Part shown: positions 22,814-34,454 of the stretch, in pieces
Layout of the letters: the number at the start of each line of letters is the position of its first letter
How positions within the stretch are numbered: the first letter of the stretch is position 1
Origin: Circinella minor
Lineage: Eukaryota > Mucoromycota > Mucoromycetes > Mucorales > Lichtheimiaceae
Direction: 5' to 3'
Length of the DNA: 64,000 bases
NCBI GenBank assembly: GCA_016758965.1
Contig: JAEPRB010000049.1
Location: 140,325 to 204,324, forward strand
Made by a program: the position numbers and the translations under genes
Notes under the pieces: generated by a model
The model's input: the letters and a program-made list of their open reading frames with translations, nothing else
Database searches by the model: none
Told to the model about the DNA's origin: nothing

Positions 22814-25800
22814 ATGGCGTTCGCGCTTGTGGGTTATCCAGTTGTCGCACCCAATTATTTTCGACATGATCCATTCGACCATCCACCTCATCCAATATTA
22901 GCTCAAATATTACAGATTGTAGCATCGTCTCAGCATCATGCTCAAATTGCTACTTTTATGACAACAATGGTCAGCGAAAATGAATTTAAATATTTTAACC
23001 ATTTATTCACAAATGGTACAATTGATAATGACGTTATGGAAGCTGCTGAACGACAGGCCGCAAATATTATAAAAAATGCAATTGAAAATACTGTCACAGC
23101 TGAAAATAATACCGCATCATCGTCGTTTTCGTTGTTACTCGATCCTTATATGTCATTTGGGTATTTAGACAATGAAAATGAGCAAAATCAACAACATAAA
23201 TCTGTACCGAAAAAAGATGACAACAACGACTACGAGTACGATAAGGACAATGATGATGATTATGCTGATCATCTTCTACACAATAATATAATAACAGACC
23301 CGAAGCAGATCGAAAAGTATGGCTATGTTCCTTACTTGAACTACTACTACTATCACAACGATAGCGATCAGCAAGACAATCACGTTGATCAGGATCACTA
23401 CTACATAGGCAACAGCGAGCATTGTGTCTCCGACGCAGAGAGAGCTGTACAACATCAAATAGATGAGCTCGAAACTATTTGCTCATCCTCATCATACTAT
23501 ACATTATCATCAGCAGCTATTATAGAAGAAGAAGTAGTAGAAGAAGGAAAAGAAGAATTTTCGACAATAAATTACAAAAACAGTATTCAACATGATCATA
23601 ACACTGAAAACAAACATAGAAAATCTATTCCAACTACTTGTAAAAGCTTATTTCCTGGAACAGAAGGCCGAGAGAGGCGTGGTCATTATTACTATGATCT
23701 TTTTTCCGACATGCCAGACACAAGACATGCAGAGTTGGTCACAAAACGCTTAAATGAGGTTACACGACAACGTGTCCGTATTTGGTGAGAAGATCAAAAA
23801 TTTAAATTTTTATTTATTTGTATACATTATGCGGTAGCCTATAGCTTACAACATCTAAATTTATTATTTATCACAATCTCTTTCAGGGACCCATACTATG
23901 CATCATATAATGGAGATATACCAGAACTAAATACCAATCAAGATTTAAATCGCTGTAGGCAAGTGAAAAATAAAATAAAGAAAAACGGAAGAAAAAAAAT
24001 GTTGATTATGTGTATTTTAACTTTTTGATGCATAATAGCCATGTTAGTAGTAACACTAACGAGATTTCGATATTGACATTCGGCGATGAATTTCCGGAAC
24101 TACCGAAACGTGAAACACAAGGCGCGCTTCCTTCAGGAACAATAAACAATAATAATAATTTACTACAAACCCCATCCATTGATTATGCTTCAGTTGTAAA
24201 ACGAAATATTATTTCGAAAAGACACTCTTTACCCAAAATCAACAATGCACCGAATAATAATAATAATAATAATAACTATGTTTACGACAACAAAAACAAC
24301 ACCATTAATAATGGTACTAAAGAACAACATCAACACCAAAATCATTCAACCCCTCGACAACAAACACTTAATTTAAATATGAATCAACAACCGAATAAAA
24401 AAATATGTTATGAAAAAACTACTATGCATGATAATGACATTCATTTTCCTCCTTCTCATATTCAAAAAATTATGACGACAAATAATATTGATAATATAAA
24501 TAACAATCTATGCCAACATAAACAAAAGCAGCAATATATGAAACATATGATAAGTGATTCGGAACCTGGTGTAGGTCAGGAACAAGTCGATTCTATAAAA
24601 CACCACTTTTTAAAAAGTCAAACAGTTACGCCACATCCAGACGAGGCCCCAACGATAACAATAACAAAAGCAAACAATAGTAATAGCACTCATGAACTAA
24701 ATTATGCAGCCATTGTTAAACGAAACACTCGTAATTATTCAATAGTAGGAGATGTTGCGAAACGAAAAGCAACTAGTCCACTGCAATGTGCACCCAGCAA
24801 CAAGATTCAGAAAAAGCAAGAAAATAATACTACTAAATCAGCAGGTGCATCACGACTATGTAAAAACCATCAGGAAGATCAAGTAACAAGTATAATCAAC
24901 GATGATGATGACAATGATAATAGTGGTAGTAGTAATAATATGAAGTTTGAAAAGTCCAAAATAGAAGGTTATAAAGTGAACGAGTTAAACTTGGGACCTG
25001 GTGTGAAAAAGGTAAACTTATATAAAATCATTAAAGCAAAAAAGATATATTATCTTCGTATTAACATATAACAAACCTACAAAAAAACCTACATACATGG
25101 TGTAATAATAATAAAGTCCCAGGATAAAACAAACGCCTCACAATTGATCTCGTCCCCTTCCCAGATTTCAGACACTGTACCTAATCCGTAAGTAGTAAAA
25201 ATATGAATTTTTCATTTTACATTTAATATTAGAAGTGATGACTGAACTACTCACAATATTTTTGGCTCTTCTGTAAAAATGATTACAACAGTGGGAATTA
25301 TTTAACACAAGAGTGTAATAACGATGAAAGTGAAGCAGATGCTAAGCTAGCAGAGGCTCCTATTGCTGTTGTCACTCCTTATGCCGAAATTGCAAGACGA
25401 AACTCTGAAAAGAAACATTTAATGTTTTTAAATGCAAGTGGACTCATGGGTATTAAATCCAACTCCCTTTCAAAATTCGATCGATTAGAACAGCAATTGG
25501 TACGACCTGCTGTAATTCCTTGGGTAGAAACTGGCGACCGATTAACTCACCTTTATCAAAAAGAGGTAAATTCAATAACAGGAGATGTTATGATAACGAG
25601 AAAAAAATGTGTGTCAAATGCACAATTTTTATTTTGTTTTCATCCACCACCTAGTTTTATATTTATTTCTATACAAATAAGGAGCAAACAAACAACGACT
25701 TATATATAAATATATAAATAATTAATATAATTAATTTTAATGCTATTAATGCTATTATTATTCTAAATCAGAGGAGACAGGCAAAAGAATACGGATTTCA

Positions 25801-26311
25801 AATGGACAGATACTTTCAGCTTTCACAAGGGTATTATCATCAAAAAGATTGGAAAAATGCCAAGTTCTATTCAGACAAAGGTCATTATTATCGTGAACGA
25901 ATGCATGAACTTCATACAAGAGCTAGTCAACGGATATTTGAGCAACGAAATCAACAAGATGCACTATTTATAGATCTTCATGGGATGCACGTGGATGAAG
26001 CAAAAGCAAGTATCGTTCGTTGGTTTCAAGAGCTAAAAAACCATCGAGGCATTGTATACATTGTAACAGGAACAGGCCACCATTCTCGTCAAAGTGCTAC
26101 AGCTACTATGGATAGCAACAAGGTATCAGAACGAAAATTAAGGCCGACGATCCGTGAATTTTTGAATAGTCTGTATCGATGTGAAGAAACAAGTGTACTT
26201 GGGGATGACAAAGGTGGTGTGTTTGCCGTTTATTTATGTCTTCATTTATATATTCCTAACAATAATACCTCAACATCGACATGTGTTTATTGTAAATTCA
26301 AAATGATATGA
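22814..26311 (+). CDS. divergent DUF1771-Smr paralogue, no CCCH or CUE
   Basis: Exons 22814-23784, 23887-23958, 24039-25011, 25165-25187, 25292-25565 and 25772-26311 give 950 aa. The ATG at 22814 (MAFALVGYPVVAPNYF) follows a pyrimidine-rich leader. Intron 2 uses a GC donor (GCAAGT at 23959); all other introns are GT-AG. The body is long, Asn/Asp/His-rich low complexity. It carries a GDEFPELP motif and three copies of a short repeat: DYASVVKRN, NYAAIVKRN and PYAEIARRN. The conserved C-terminus has VIPWVETGDRLTHLYQKE, DUF1771 about 775-830 (YYHQKDWKNAKFYSDKGHYY) and Smr about 832-930 (FIDLHGMHVDEAKAS, IVTGTGHHSRQ, DDKGGVFAVYL). The last three exons match the upstream gene in order and content, so it is a tandem duplicate. 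The N-terminal 600 residues are not alignable by eye. The 23-nt exon 4 is the least certain join. Confidence 0.8.
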
Positions 26312-27442
26312 GTAAAAAAATAAAATAGTAATAAAACCATATATATGTATTCACAATCAGTGTTTTTGGCAAAGCAATTTTTATATACATAATTAATAAT
26401 AAAAAAACTATACAGTATATCAGAGCGCTATATGCAAGTTTATAATAAGCAGTAACCGATAAAGCAATATTACATCAATATGGAATTCTATTTACATACG
26501 CATTCATGAATATTTCATTCAAATAGTTCATTTATAAGTGTTGATGAAGTTTGAATATAGACCAGTTGCTAAATCAGGAAAATATAATTGGATATTAGTA
26601 CGTATCATCCCTAGTACTCTATAAAATTTAGTGAAGTTTGCTTTTGGTGTCCTAAACCTCAGTTCAGCCAAAAAATATAATAAATCAACGAACACCAGCC
26701 TAACCAAGAAAATTAATGATATTGATGTTTTAGAGTAACATTTATATTTATAGTACAAATAGTGATGTTAATAATGAAAGCTATGATCATATGTAGCTTC
26801 AAGAAAATGAATAAAATATACTGGATAAAGAACTACATATTACAATTGACTAGAAAAGAACAAAAATATATAAAGTTTTGGTTTGGAACAGAAAAATAAT
26901 AAGTGACATTATGCTCATGAGGATCTACAATATGTTAGCACGTGTTATTACTGATAAAATCATCTCCTGTTTATTTTTACCTATGTATAACTTCATCCAA
27001 AAAAAAGAAAAAGAAAATATTACCTGCCTTTTTTATCATTTAAGCTATTCAATATATATATATGGACAATACAACAAAAAATCTCAATCAGGTTCAGCAT
27101 GTGTATACAAACATGGGGAAACACCTCGAGAAATCGAAGATGATGTGACACACAAGGGTATAAGTATATCCAAAATTATACTCACATTTTTTTTTTTACA
27201 TCAAACTACATCAAGTCAACGAGCAATGTGGCTGAATAAACCAAAAAGTACCAGCTACTGGATAAGTATTACCTCGAGTTACTGCTGGTAATAAAAACAA
27301 TGAATTACAATATAATTCCTAAGTATGTACCTATATTTTTTGTAATATTATATTATGTGTTTATGCTATTTCTTTTTCTTTTATTTTTCTATTATATAAT
27401 CAAACAAAAAAAAAAACTAACATATACATGTTACAACTATGC
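26312..27442. other. intergenic, with possible degraded exon pieces
   Basis: No supported gene. Two plus-strand pieces look more coding-like than their surroundings: CVYKHGETPREIEDDV at about 27100-27150 and RAMWLNKPKSTSYWI at about 27219-27263. They lie immediately 5' of the Smr relic, in the same orientation, and could be its degraded upstream exons. I do not recognise either. Confidence 0.4.
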
Positions 27443-27912
27443 AGAGATTACAGGGCATTAAATAGATGGGGTGAAAAAATGATTGAAGAAGCTGAACGTG
27501 TAGCTAAAGCCAAAAGAGAAGGAAGACTCAAAGATGCAAAAGAGCACGAAAAACGTGCTTTAAAACACTCTACGTAGTTGAATAAGATGTAAAAATTCCA
27601 AAGCTAGCCAGCCCATATTAATGAGTGTAATATTTATTTTAGAAATCAGAACTGATTTATTCATTTATATGAACAACATGTTACCGAAGCTAAACCATAT
27701 ATTAAACAGTGGTTTGGTGATTTCTAAACACCATGTGGCGTTGTCTTTGTTACTCCTGGTGCTGGTCGACATTCCTCAATTAATAAAAGTGAAAAAGAAT
27801 AATTGAAAAATGTTATCAAAGATTTCATCAAAACTATGTGTATGTGTCATGAAATACTACATGTTTATGGAAATGTCATATGAGTGGTGGTGTATTTGCA
27901 CTCTTATTTATA
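27443..27912 (+). pseudogene. decayed third DUF1771-Smr copy
   Basis: The translated pieces line up in order with the DUF1771-Smr block of the two genes upstream. They are: RDYRALNRWGEKM, then EAERVAKAKREGRLKDAKEH and EKRALKHST (DUF1771-like helices, ending in TAG); INECNIYFRNQN, matching the live RIFEQRNQ block; FIHLYEQHVTEAKPYIKQWF, matching FIDLHGMHVDEAKASIVRWF; GVVFVTPGAGRHSSI, matching GIVYIVTGTGHHSRQ; LKNVIKDFI; and finally GGVFALLF, matching GGVFAVYL. Several in-frame stops and at least one frameshift separate the pieces, and both nuclease motifs are altered (DLH to HLY, TGxGxHS to PGAGRHS). It is a pseudogene by any reading. Confidence 0.75.
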
Positions 27913-28710
27913 TTCAATATTCATGAGTATAGTATAAGTCATGGTTGACAATACCAGAAAAACTGCAGCATAAAAATGACAGATAAGTAAATAAATAAAT
28001 AATATTAGCTTTAATAAATTATTAAAGTCAAGAATAAAAATAGCATAAAATATAATTATTTTATTTTTAAACTTGGGTTTGAGTAAAAATCTGATCTTCT
28101 CTTTTCGTCGGCGGCGGTGTTTACAGTCTGAAAAATACTTGTAAATTATATAACAGAGTTTGTGTACCTCATGTAAAATGTGCTTTAATGATTTAAAAAA
28201 TGCATTATGTTTAATATAGCTCAGCCGATGTAGCCCCAAGTCTTGTTTCTTTTAATAAAGTATCCTTTCGTTCATTGACCGATTACCCATTAGGGAAAAA
28301 AAAAGATAGCACTGTACTAATTTTTTTTTATAGAACCAAGATTCATTATCTTTCTATTATTATTTTTAGAGTGACAGAATTTTCAATTTTGCACTTAACT
28401 AGTTAAACTAGGTTATACCATTCTCTGGTCGTGTTGGCAACTATAACCTTCTTGCCAGCAGCGGCATAGCGGGAAGAAAAAAACAATATATAGAAAATAA
28501 ACGCCTCATTGTTCAAAGCGACGTAATGGACAACGTGGCACAAAAGATTAAAGGGTTGTGAGGGGGCGCAGCTATTTTGTGCAACAAACAGAGTTAACAC
28601 TTTTGCGGCTTTCTTTCTCTTGAATTAATAGAGATGATATAAATTTTCTTTTTTTTTTTTTTTTTAACACACTTAAAAAAAAACCTTACAACTGACACAG
28701 CATAACTCAC
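27913..28710. other. intergenic
   Basis: No supported gene. Minus-strand frames here (27904-28239, 28403-28600) are hydrophobic, compositionally AT-driven and have no motif. The last 80 bp hold a T-rich tract upstream of the next start. Confidence 0.6.
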
Positions 28711-30496
28711 ATGGTATCCTCGTCCTCACCGTTTTCCGCAGGCCGTACACTTAAAAACCTTTTTAAGGACAGCAACCATGCCCGCACCTCAAACGTTTCG
28801 TTGAACTCGGAACCAACACCATCTTCTTCTGGGACTAACAGAAGACAAAGCATTAGCGCATCATCTTCACATCACGGTGGTAGTAATAATCATCACCATC
28901 AACAACAACAAAAACAAAAAGAAAAACAACAACAACGATTTTCATCAGCTCAATCCGAACCCCCTTTACACGACCGTCCATTACCTCCATCACCTCAACC
29001 AAAGTCATCCTCCCGACCTCCTGTCAGTAAGCATAATAATAAAAGAAAGGATTCAACAACTCCGTTCTATAAACGATTTTCGCGCGTACCTTCAGTTGAC
29101 GAAGATTTAAAAGAAACATATTCAGTATATCTTTCAATGGATAACGTTTCAATGAATAATAGTAACGAAAGTAATGTAAGTTCGTTACAACAACGACAAT
29201 ATCAATCCCAACAACAGCCAGCTTTACCACCAATACCGCCGTCCCATTCTAGGCATAAACGGGAAGATTCAGCATCTGTACATAGTGGTAGTTCTGGTAA
29301 CAATATTAGTAACATAAAAAATACTGATGGTGGGAGTAATAACAGCAGTAGCAACAGTATTGGAGGAAACAGTAGCACCCAACAACATTCTTCACCACCA
29401 AAGGAACAACCACAACATCCACGACAACAAGAGAAACATGAAGCTCCCTTAAAAAAAATACCTAAATCTGCCGTTCAAAAAAATAGAACAACTAAATTAT
29501 TGAACCAAATTGAAGAATTAAAAATTACTCGAGATCAAGAATCTTTGGAGCTCGAGAATCGTTATTACAAGCTACAACATACATTGGATGCTAAAGAAGC
29601 AGAACTGAATAGACTTTCTGCAAATTTTCATAAACACATCAAGGTAAATATACTTTTGTTTTGAATAATATACATTCAACAACATGTTTCTTACTTAAAC
29701 TGCGCCTCATAACAACTCCTCGATATAACCTTTTTTTTAGACGATACGTGCAACAGATGATGATTTTAGTACAATTAGAGTCAATTTAACAATGTTACAA
29801 TCCAAGATTGCAACACTACCCTTATCGTTAAAGAAATATGCTGACGACAGGGCACTCATGACACGATATTTTGCAAATCATTGGCCAGCATTGAAACCTA
29901 CCATTGAGCGACTTTGCAAAAAGAAGGATGCATTAGATTATAATATCATTTGTCTATTTGTTGAAAAGTTAGTCACTGAAGAATTAGTATCCAGCATATA
30001 CCATACACCCATCATTGTTGGATTACCTACCAACGAAGCTTATTTGCAAATTTCAGAATACATGGCAACGCATGACAAGGACTGGGCTCTTCGACTGCGA
30101 CAACAAATGTGTAAGTTGGCTGTAAAATCCATAGCAACAAACGACGCAGCTGCCAAGCCCATTGCAAGTGCCAAGAAAGAAGTCGTAGATCGAATTATTT
30201 CCAAACTAGGTAAAATCTACAGTGCAGAAGGCCATGAGGTACTTAATTCGAAAATAACAAAATTTGTGGATACAGCATGTGAATTGAGTGCAGCCATGCA
30301 TAGTCAAGATGTTTCAGTCGATCCAGCAAAATTGATAGAAGGTAAAGATAAGATACAGGATGACCTGGTTACTATTCAAAATGGTTCATTAGACAATGCT
30401 ACAACGATCCGTGTGGTTGTATGCCCGCCATTTACAGCTTCTGAAAAACAAACAAATGATGTTGTTTTAATGAAAGGAAAAGTCATTTGTATGTAA
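28711..30496 (+). CDS. Ser/Gln-rich coiled-coil protein with conserved helical C-terminus, unknown function
   Basis: Exons 28711-29643 and 29741-30496 give 562 aa. The N-terminal 250 residues are low complexity with Pro-rich pieces (LHDRPLPPSPQPK, QPALPPIPPSHSR), possible SH3 ligands. A coiled coil follows around residues 257-310 (TTKLLNQIEELKITRDQES, YYKLQHTLDAKEAELNRL). The second exon is ordered and helical: LMTRYFANHWPALKPTIERL, LDYNIICLFVEKLVTEEL, GKIYSAEGHEVLNSKITKF. It ends VRVVVCPPF...MKGKVICM. A second reading is possible: a GTATGT donor at 30487 spliced to an acceptor at 30661 would replace the last residues with a tail ending VYMIST and stop at 30682. I cannot choose without transcripts. 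The family is not recognised; an Arg-Thr-Leu-Lys-Asn opening recalls cortical or polarity scaffolds, but that is weak. Confidence 0.75.
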
Positions 30497-31509
30497 AAGT
30501 TCAATTTGAAAAAAACCTTTCTCTCTACAGTTCTTATTATTACTACGATATTGTTATTATTATCATTATTGCTATCATTATTGCTATCATTATTATTCTT
30601 TTTTTCACACGCACACGCACAAACACACAGATAAATCATCTTTCCTATCTCACTTTTGCAGCCGTCTATATGATCTCTACGTGAGCATTTCTTTCTATTC
30701 CTTGATACGTTTTTCCCAAATCATCCTATTTACTATTCATTCTTAAATACCATTTCTTTTTTTTTACCACACAGCCTTGTAGATTTTTTTTACAAATTAT
30801 ATTCTTACTATTTCTATCTATATGTATGTTGTATGTAATATTTCCTTTGACAGTAATTTTTATTTATTTATTTCGTCTCTGTATAAGATGTTTGTATTAA
30901 AATCTGTGTTATATTTAAAACGAATCAATTAGCCAATAATTACACTTACATATATTACTTTAATATAACTAATGTAAATTAACACAACAAAATGTTCATA
31001 ATTAATTTTTAATTTTTAATGCACTGATGTTTCAATCAAAGGTTTCTGTGTCCCAATTTAATATATTATTAGATATATAACTCTACTTTATAGGAAATAT
31101 GAAGTGGTTGCTTAATAGTATCTGTCATTTTGTTCATTTACTGCGTACTTTTTTGTAACATCTTCATCTAATAGATAATATACTGTAGGTTTAACTATTG
31201 TGATATAATGATTAAACACGAGGTTGTTAGAGGTGCCACAGAGAGGCATATTGATCAAGGTTACTTTTATCTTAAAATATACGCGGTATTGATTCAAGGG
31301 AAAATCAAAATTTTCTTAATAAAGAAAAATCGAGTTACGTAGTTCCTGATTATATTTTTGAAAGGAGTGTTTATATAATTTTTTTTACAGATAAAATAAT
31401 TAATATAAAATGGGACGCTTTTTCATGATAAAAAAAAAAGGTCAGTTAGTATAATCTAAAAATCATCCAGAATGAAAACAAGACATTTTATTTCATAATA
31501 CATTAATTC
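30497..31509. other. intergenic between convergent genes
   Basis: No supported gene. It starts with an ATT-repeat stretch (about 30536-30598), which may be intronic if the alternative 3' splice of the upstream gene is used. The rest is AT-rich 3' flank of two convergent genes. Confidence 0.6.
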
Positions 31510-34149
31510 TTATTCAGCATCAGTGAGTGGCTTAATATATTTTCCGTGATATGATGGTACACCTATGCTATTCTTGGACATAAGTAAGGTTTCAAAATAT
31601 GCTATAAGATAATCATATGTAGACATTAAAAAAAGGACGTGAGTACATAGTTTGTGTATAAAGTATACAAAAAATAATTTTATATTTTTTGAAAACTTAC
31701 GTTCATAGATATCACCATCATATTTGGCAATAGGAGCCTTTAATACAAAGTCGGGATAACCCCATGCATCGGTCAAACCAATAAGTTGTTTACGAAGATT
31801 CTTGGTTGCCTAAAAAATAAAGAGCGTTAAAATATAAACGTACAAATACAAAAAAGCATTACATTATAATAAAAAAAAAAGTTAATATTATATACCATCA
31901 AATAAACCTTCTCTATTTGCTTGACTTGTTGTGGTGTAAGGAAACCTTCCTTAAATCCTTGATCACTATAAGTATGTAAAGTATGCAAGCCCCACAAAGC
32001 AGTCATGCGACGCATAATTTTGGCGACCCCAGGATCGGCGGATAGATCGGCCTTATCATACTTTCCAACTGCATCAGAATATAAGAATGCGGCGGCATGC
32101 ATTTCAGCCGCACGTACCGAATCCAGTAATAAATCATTGTGAGTGGTACCAGCCTTTAAATCTTCGCGAATACTATTCAACTATGTAATTATCCATTGTT
32201 AGAAGTCCATTATTATCCGGTGATGTAAACTTTTATCTTTTCATAAATATACATACTCTCTTAACCAAGATAGTAAACAATGCTTCTTCAATCAAAGACA
32301 AATTGTCAAGACACATGGAAACATCTGTAACGTGCCATTGAGGTACAGCAAGATATTCCTTAGCACGAATGAAGTAATGTGTTGAACTCTTGAATTTGAG
32401 TTGGGGATATTGATCATGTTCCAATTTTTGTGTCAATAAATGAAGCAGAATTTTTGCAGTTTGTTGCAACAAGACTACGTTATCACCACCACCCGTGGTC
32501 AAAACACCCCAATCATCAATGATTTGACCAATGTTATTATAAGCAGAATACGCATGACCACCACAAGCACGTCGGCACGTTTCCAATACATCAGAGCCAT
32601 ACCAACCCGTCAAACCTTTTAAACACGCAGAAATTGCATGCATATCCCCCATATGATACATATACACTTCGGGATCCATATTACCACCAGCCGTTAAAAT
32701 CTTGAATTGTTCATCTAATGTTGAAGTAGCGGACCGTACCATGTAAACAAACGACACAGCAGGAGCAAATTTACCATAATGAGATAAGTAGTCCATAATT
32801 TGTTCATTATGACTACCCTGGCGACGAACAACACCATAACGTGTAGCAATGGCAACGGCGTGGGATACCATCAACATACTATTCAAAACAAGCATGACAC
32901 GTTCTGGAATTAATGTAGCATACATGACAACAGGAGAAGGGGCAGGTGTATAGTTCCCTTGACGATCCAAGTCAACCCAACGATTTAACATTTGTGTACG
33001 TGGGATACGGGTATGATGGAATTGAATCCAACCATTATCTAAACCAGAACGACCCACTTTATGTCCAATATCACCAGCAATGACATTAGGCATTAATTCG
33101 CCAGTTGAACGATCACGTAATTGTACAATAAACCAGTTATGGCCCATGTGTTTACCATCAATATACGTTTGAGCAATCACCATAGTATGTGTTGCTGTTT
33201 TACCAGCCATACCGATCCACCATTTGGTGGCAGTTATTGTCGGTGAGTTGATAATGAATTCATCGGTATTGATATCATAAGTAGCAGTGGTTTCAATATC
33301 ACGAAGTGCTGAACTATGACCTAATTCAGTCTATAGGTGAAAAAGTTTTGTTAAAAATAAGGTTGTTGCCAATCCCTTTCCCCTCCTCCAAAAAAAAGAA
33401 GACAGTTACCATAGCAAAGCAACCAAAGATTCGATAATTATCGACATCATCAAGCCATTCATCACGTTGTTCATCACTACCAAGCATAAGAAGAACGTTG
33501 CGGAAAAGGGCTCGATGAACACCAATACGCATTGAAAAGCTTTCAGAATAATTAACTAGAGCTTGGAAAAGTGCTTCTGCAAATTCTGGTCCCTGGCTAC
33601 GAATCACAGGGTCTTGTAACAATTTGACAAAACGATGAATTTGACCCATTGTGCTTTTAGAAATCGTAAAAATAAACGAGAAAATAGGTACATATAAGTA
33701 TAGGGCTATTATATATATATATGAAAGAAGAATAAAAGAAAAGTGACTTACAATTCCCGTGATTCATCCTTTGTTAACTCTACAAAATTACGAGGAGGTT
33801 GAACGACAAGTTCTGGATCACTCTTGATGAGAGCAAACGCTTTTTGCTAGAACATTTAGTTTATTATGTTATGTAAGCATCAGATCAGTTATTTCATGCA
33901 CATATATAACAACGAAAATGGCTTCATTTTATTATTTACCATAAGAACATACTGTTCTCTGCCTCCATGCCAATGATGAGCAAGTGCTTCAATATCAAAA
34001 TCAGCAGATGCACGTTCAGCAGCCATATCCTTTGGAGCTTGTTGAGACATGGAGGAAGGAGTCAAATTAAGTTGCTGTTTTAATTGAGCCAAACGTATAG
34101 CAGCAGATTTAGCATTAGCAGCTGTAGATTGATTAATAGGTATCGTCAT
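31510..34149 (-). CDS. acyl-CoA oxidase-like flavoprotein (peroxisomal beta-oxidation family), atypical active site
   Basis: Seven exons (33940-34149, 33752-33846, 33410-33653, 32257-33330, 31896-32180, 31701-31809, 31510-31601) give 702 aa, a normal length for acyl-CoA oxidases. The family normally oxidises acyl-CoA to trans-2-enoyl-CoA with FAD and makes H2O2. Visible marks: MGQIHRFVKLLQDP and RIGVHRALFRNVLLMLG in the N-terminal helical domain; FGCFAMTELGHSSALRDIET in the FAD region; TKWWIGMAGKTATHTMVIAQ; GHKVGRSGLDNGWIQF; and CRRACGGHAYSAYNNIGQII. Two departures: the usual TE-x-GHG reads TELGHSS, and at the catalytic Glu position (W/Y-E-G-D-N in the family) the sequence is G-G-G-D-N (residues 463-467). 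The C-terminus LTDAE is not a PTS1 signal. It may be a low-activity, altered-specificity or non-enzymatic paralogue. Confidence 0.9.
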
Positions 34150-34454
34150 AATAATTAAAAAAAGTTGATTGATATATGTAAAAAAAAAAGTATATTAAAA
34201 TAAAGACCAAAAAGTAAAGAGGAGAGAAAAAGGAAAAGAAACAAAAATAAATAAATAAATAAAGACAACCATCCCCATCATTCAAAAAAGTATGTAAATC
34301 ACATCGCGTAAAAAAGAAATCTGTGGGGTATATCCATGTGAAAAAAAAATCACTCTTGTCAGTCTGGGAAATGATATTACCCATAATTTTTTTTAATGCG
34401 TTAAAAAATTGACTAAAAGGGAGTGTTTGTGTGTGGGGTATATATTATGTATTA

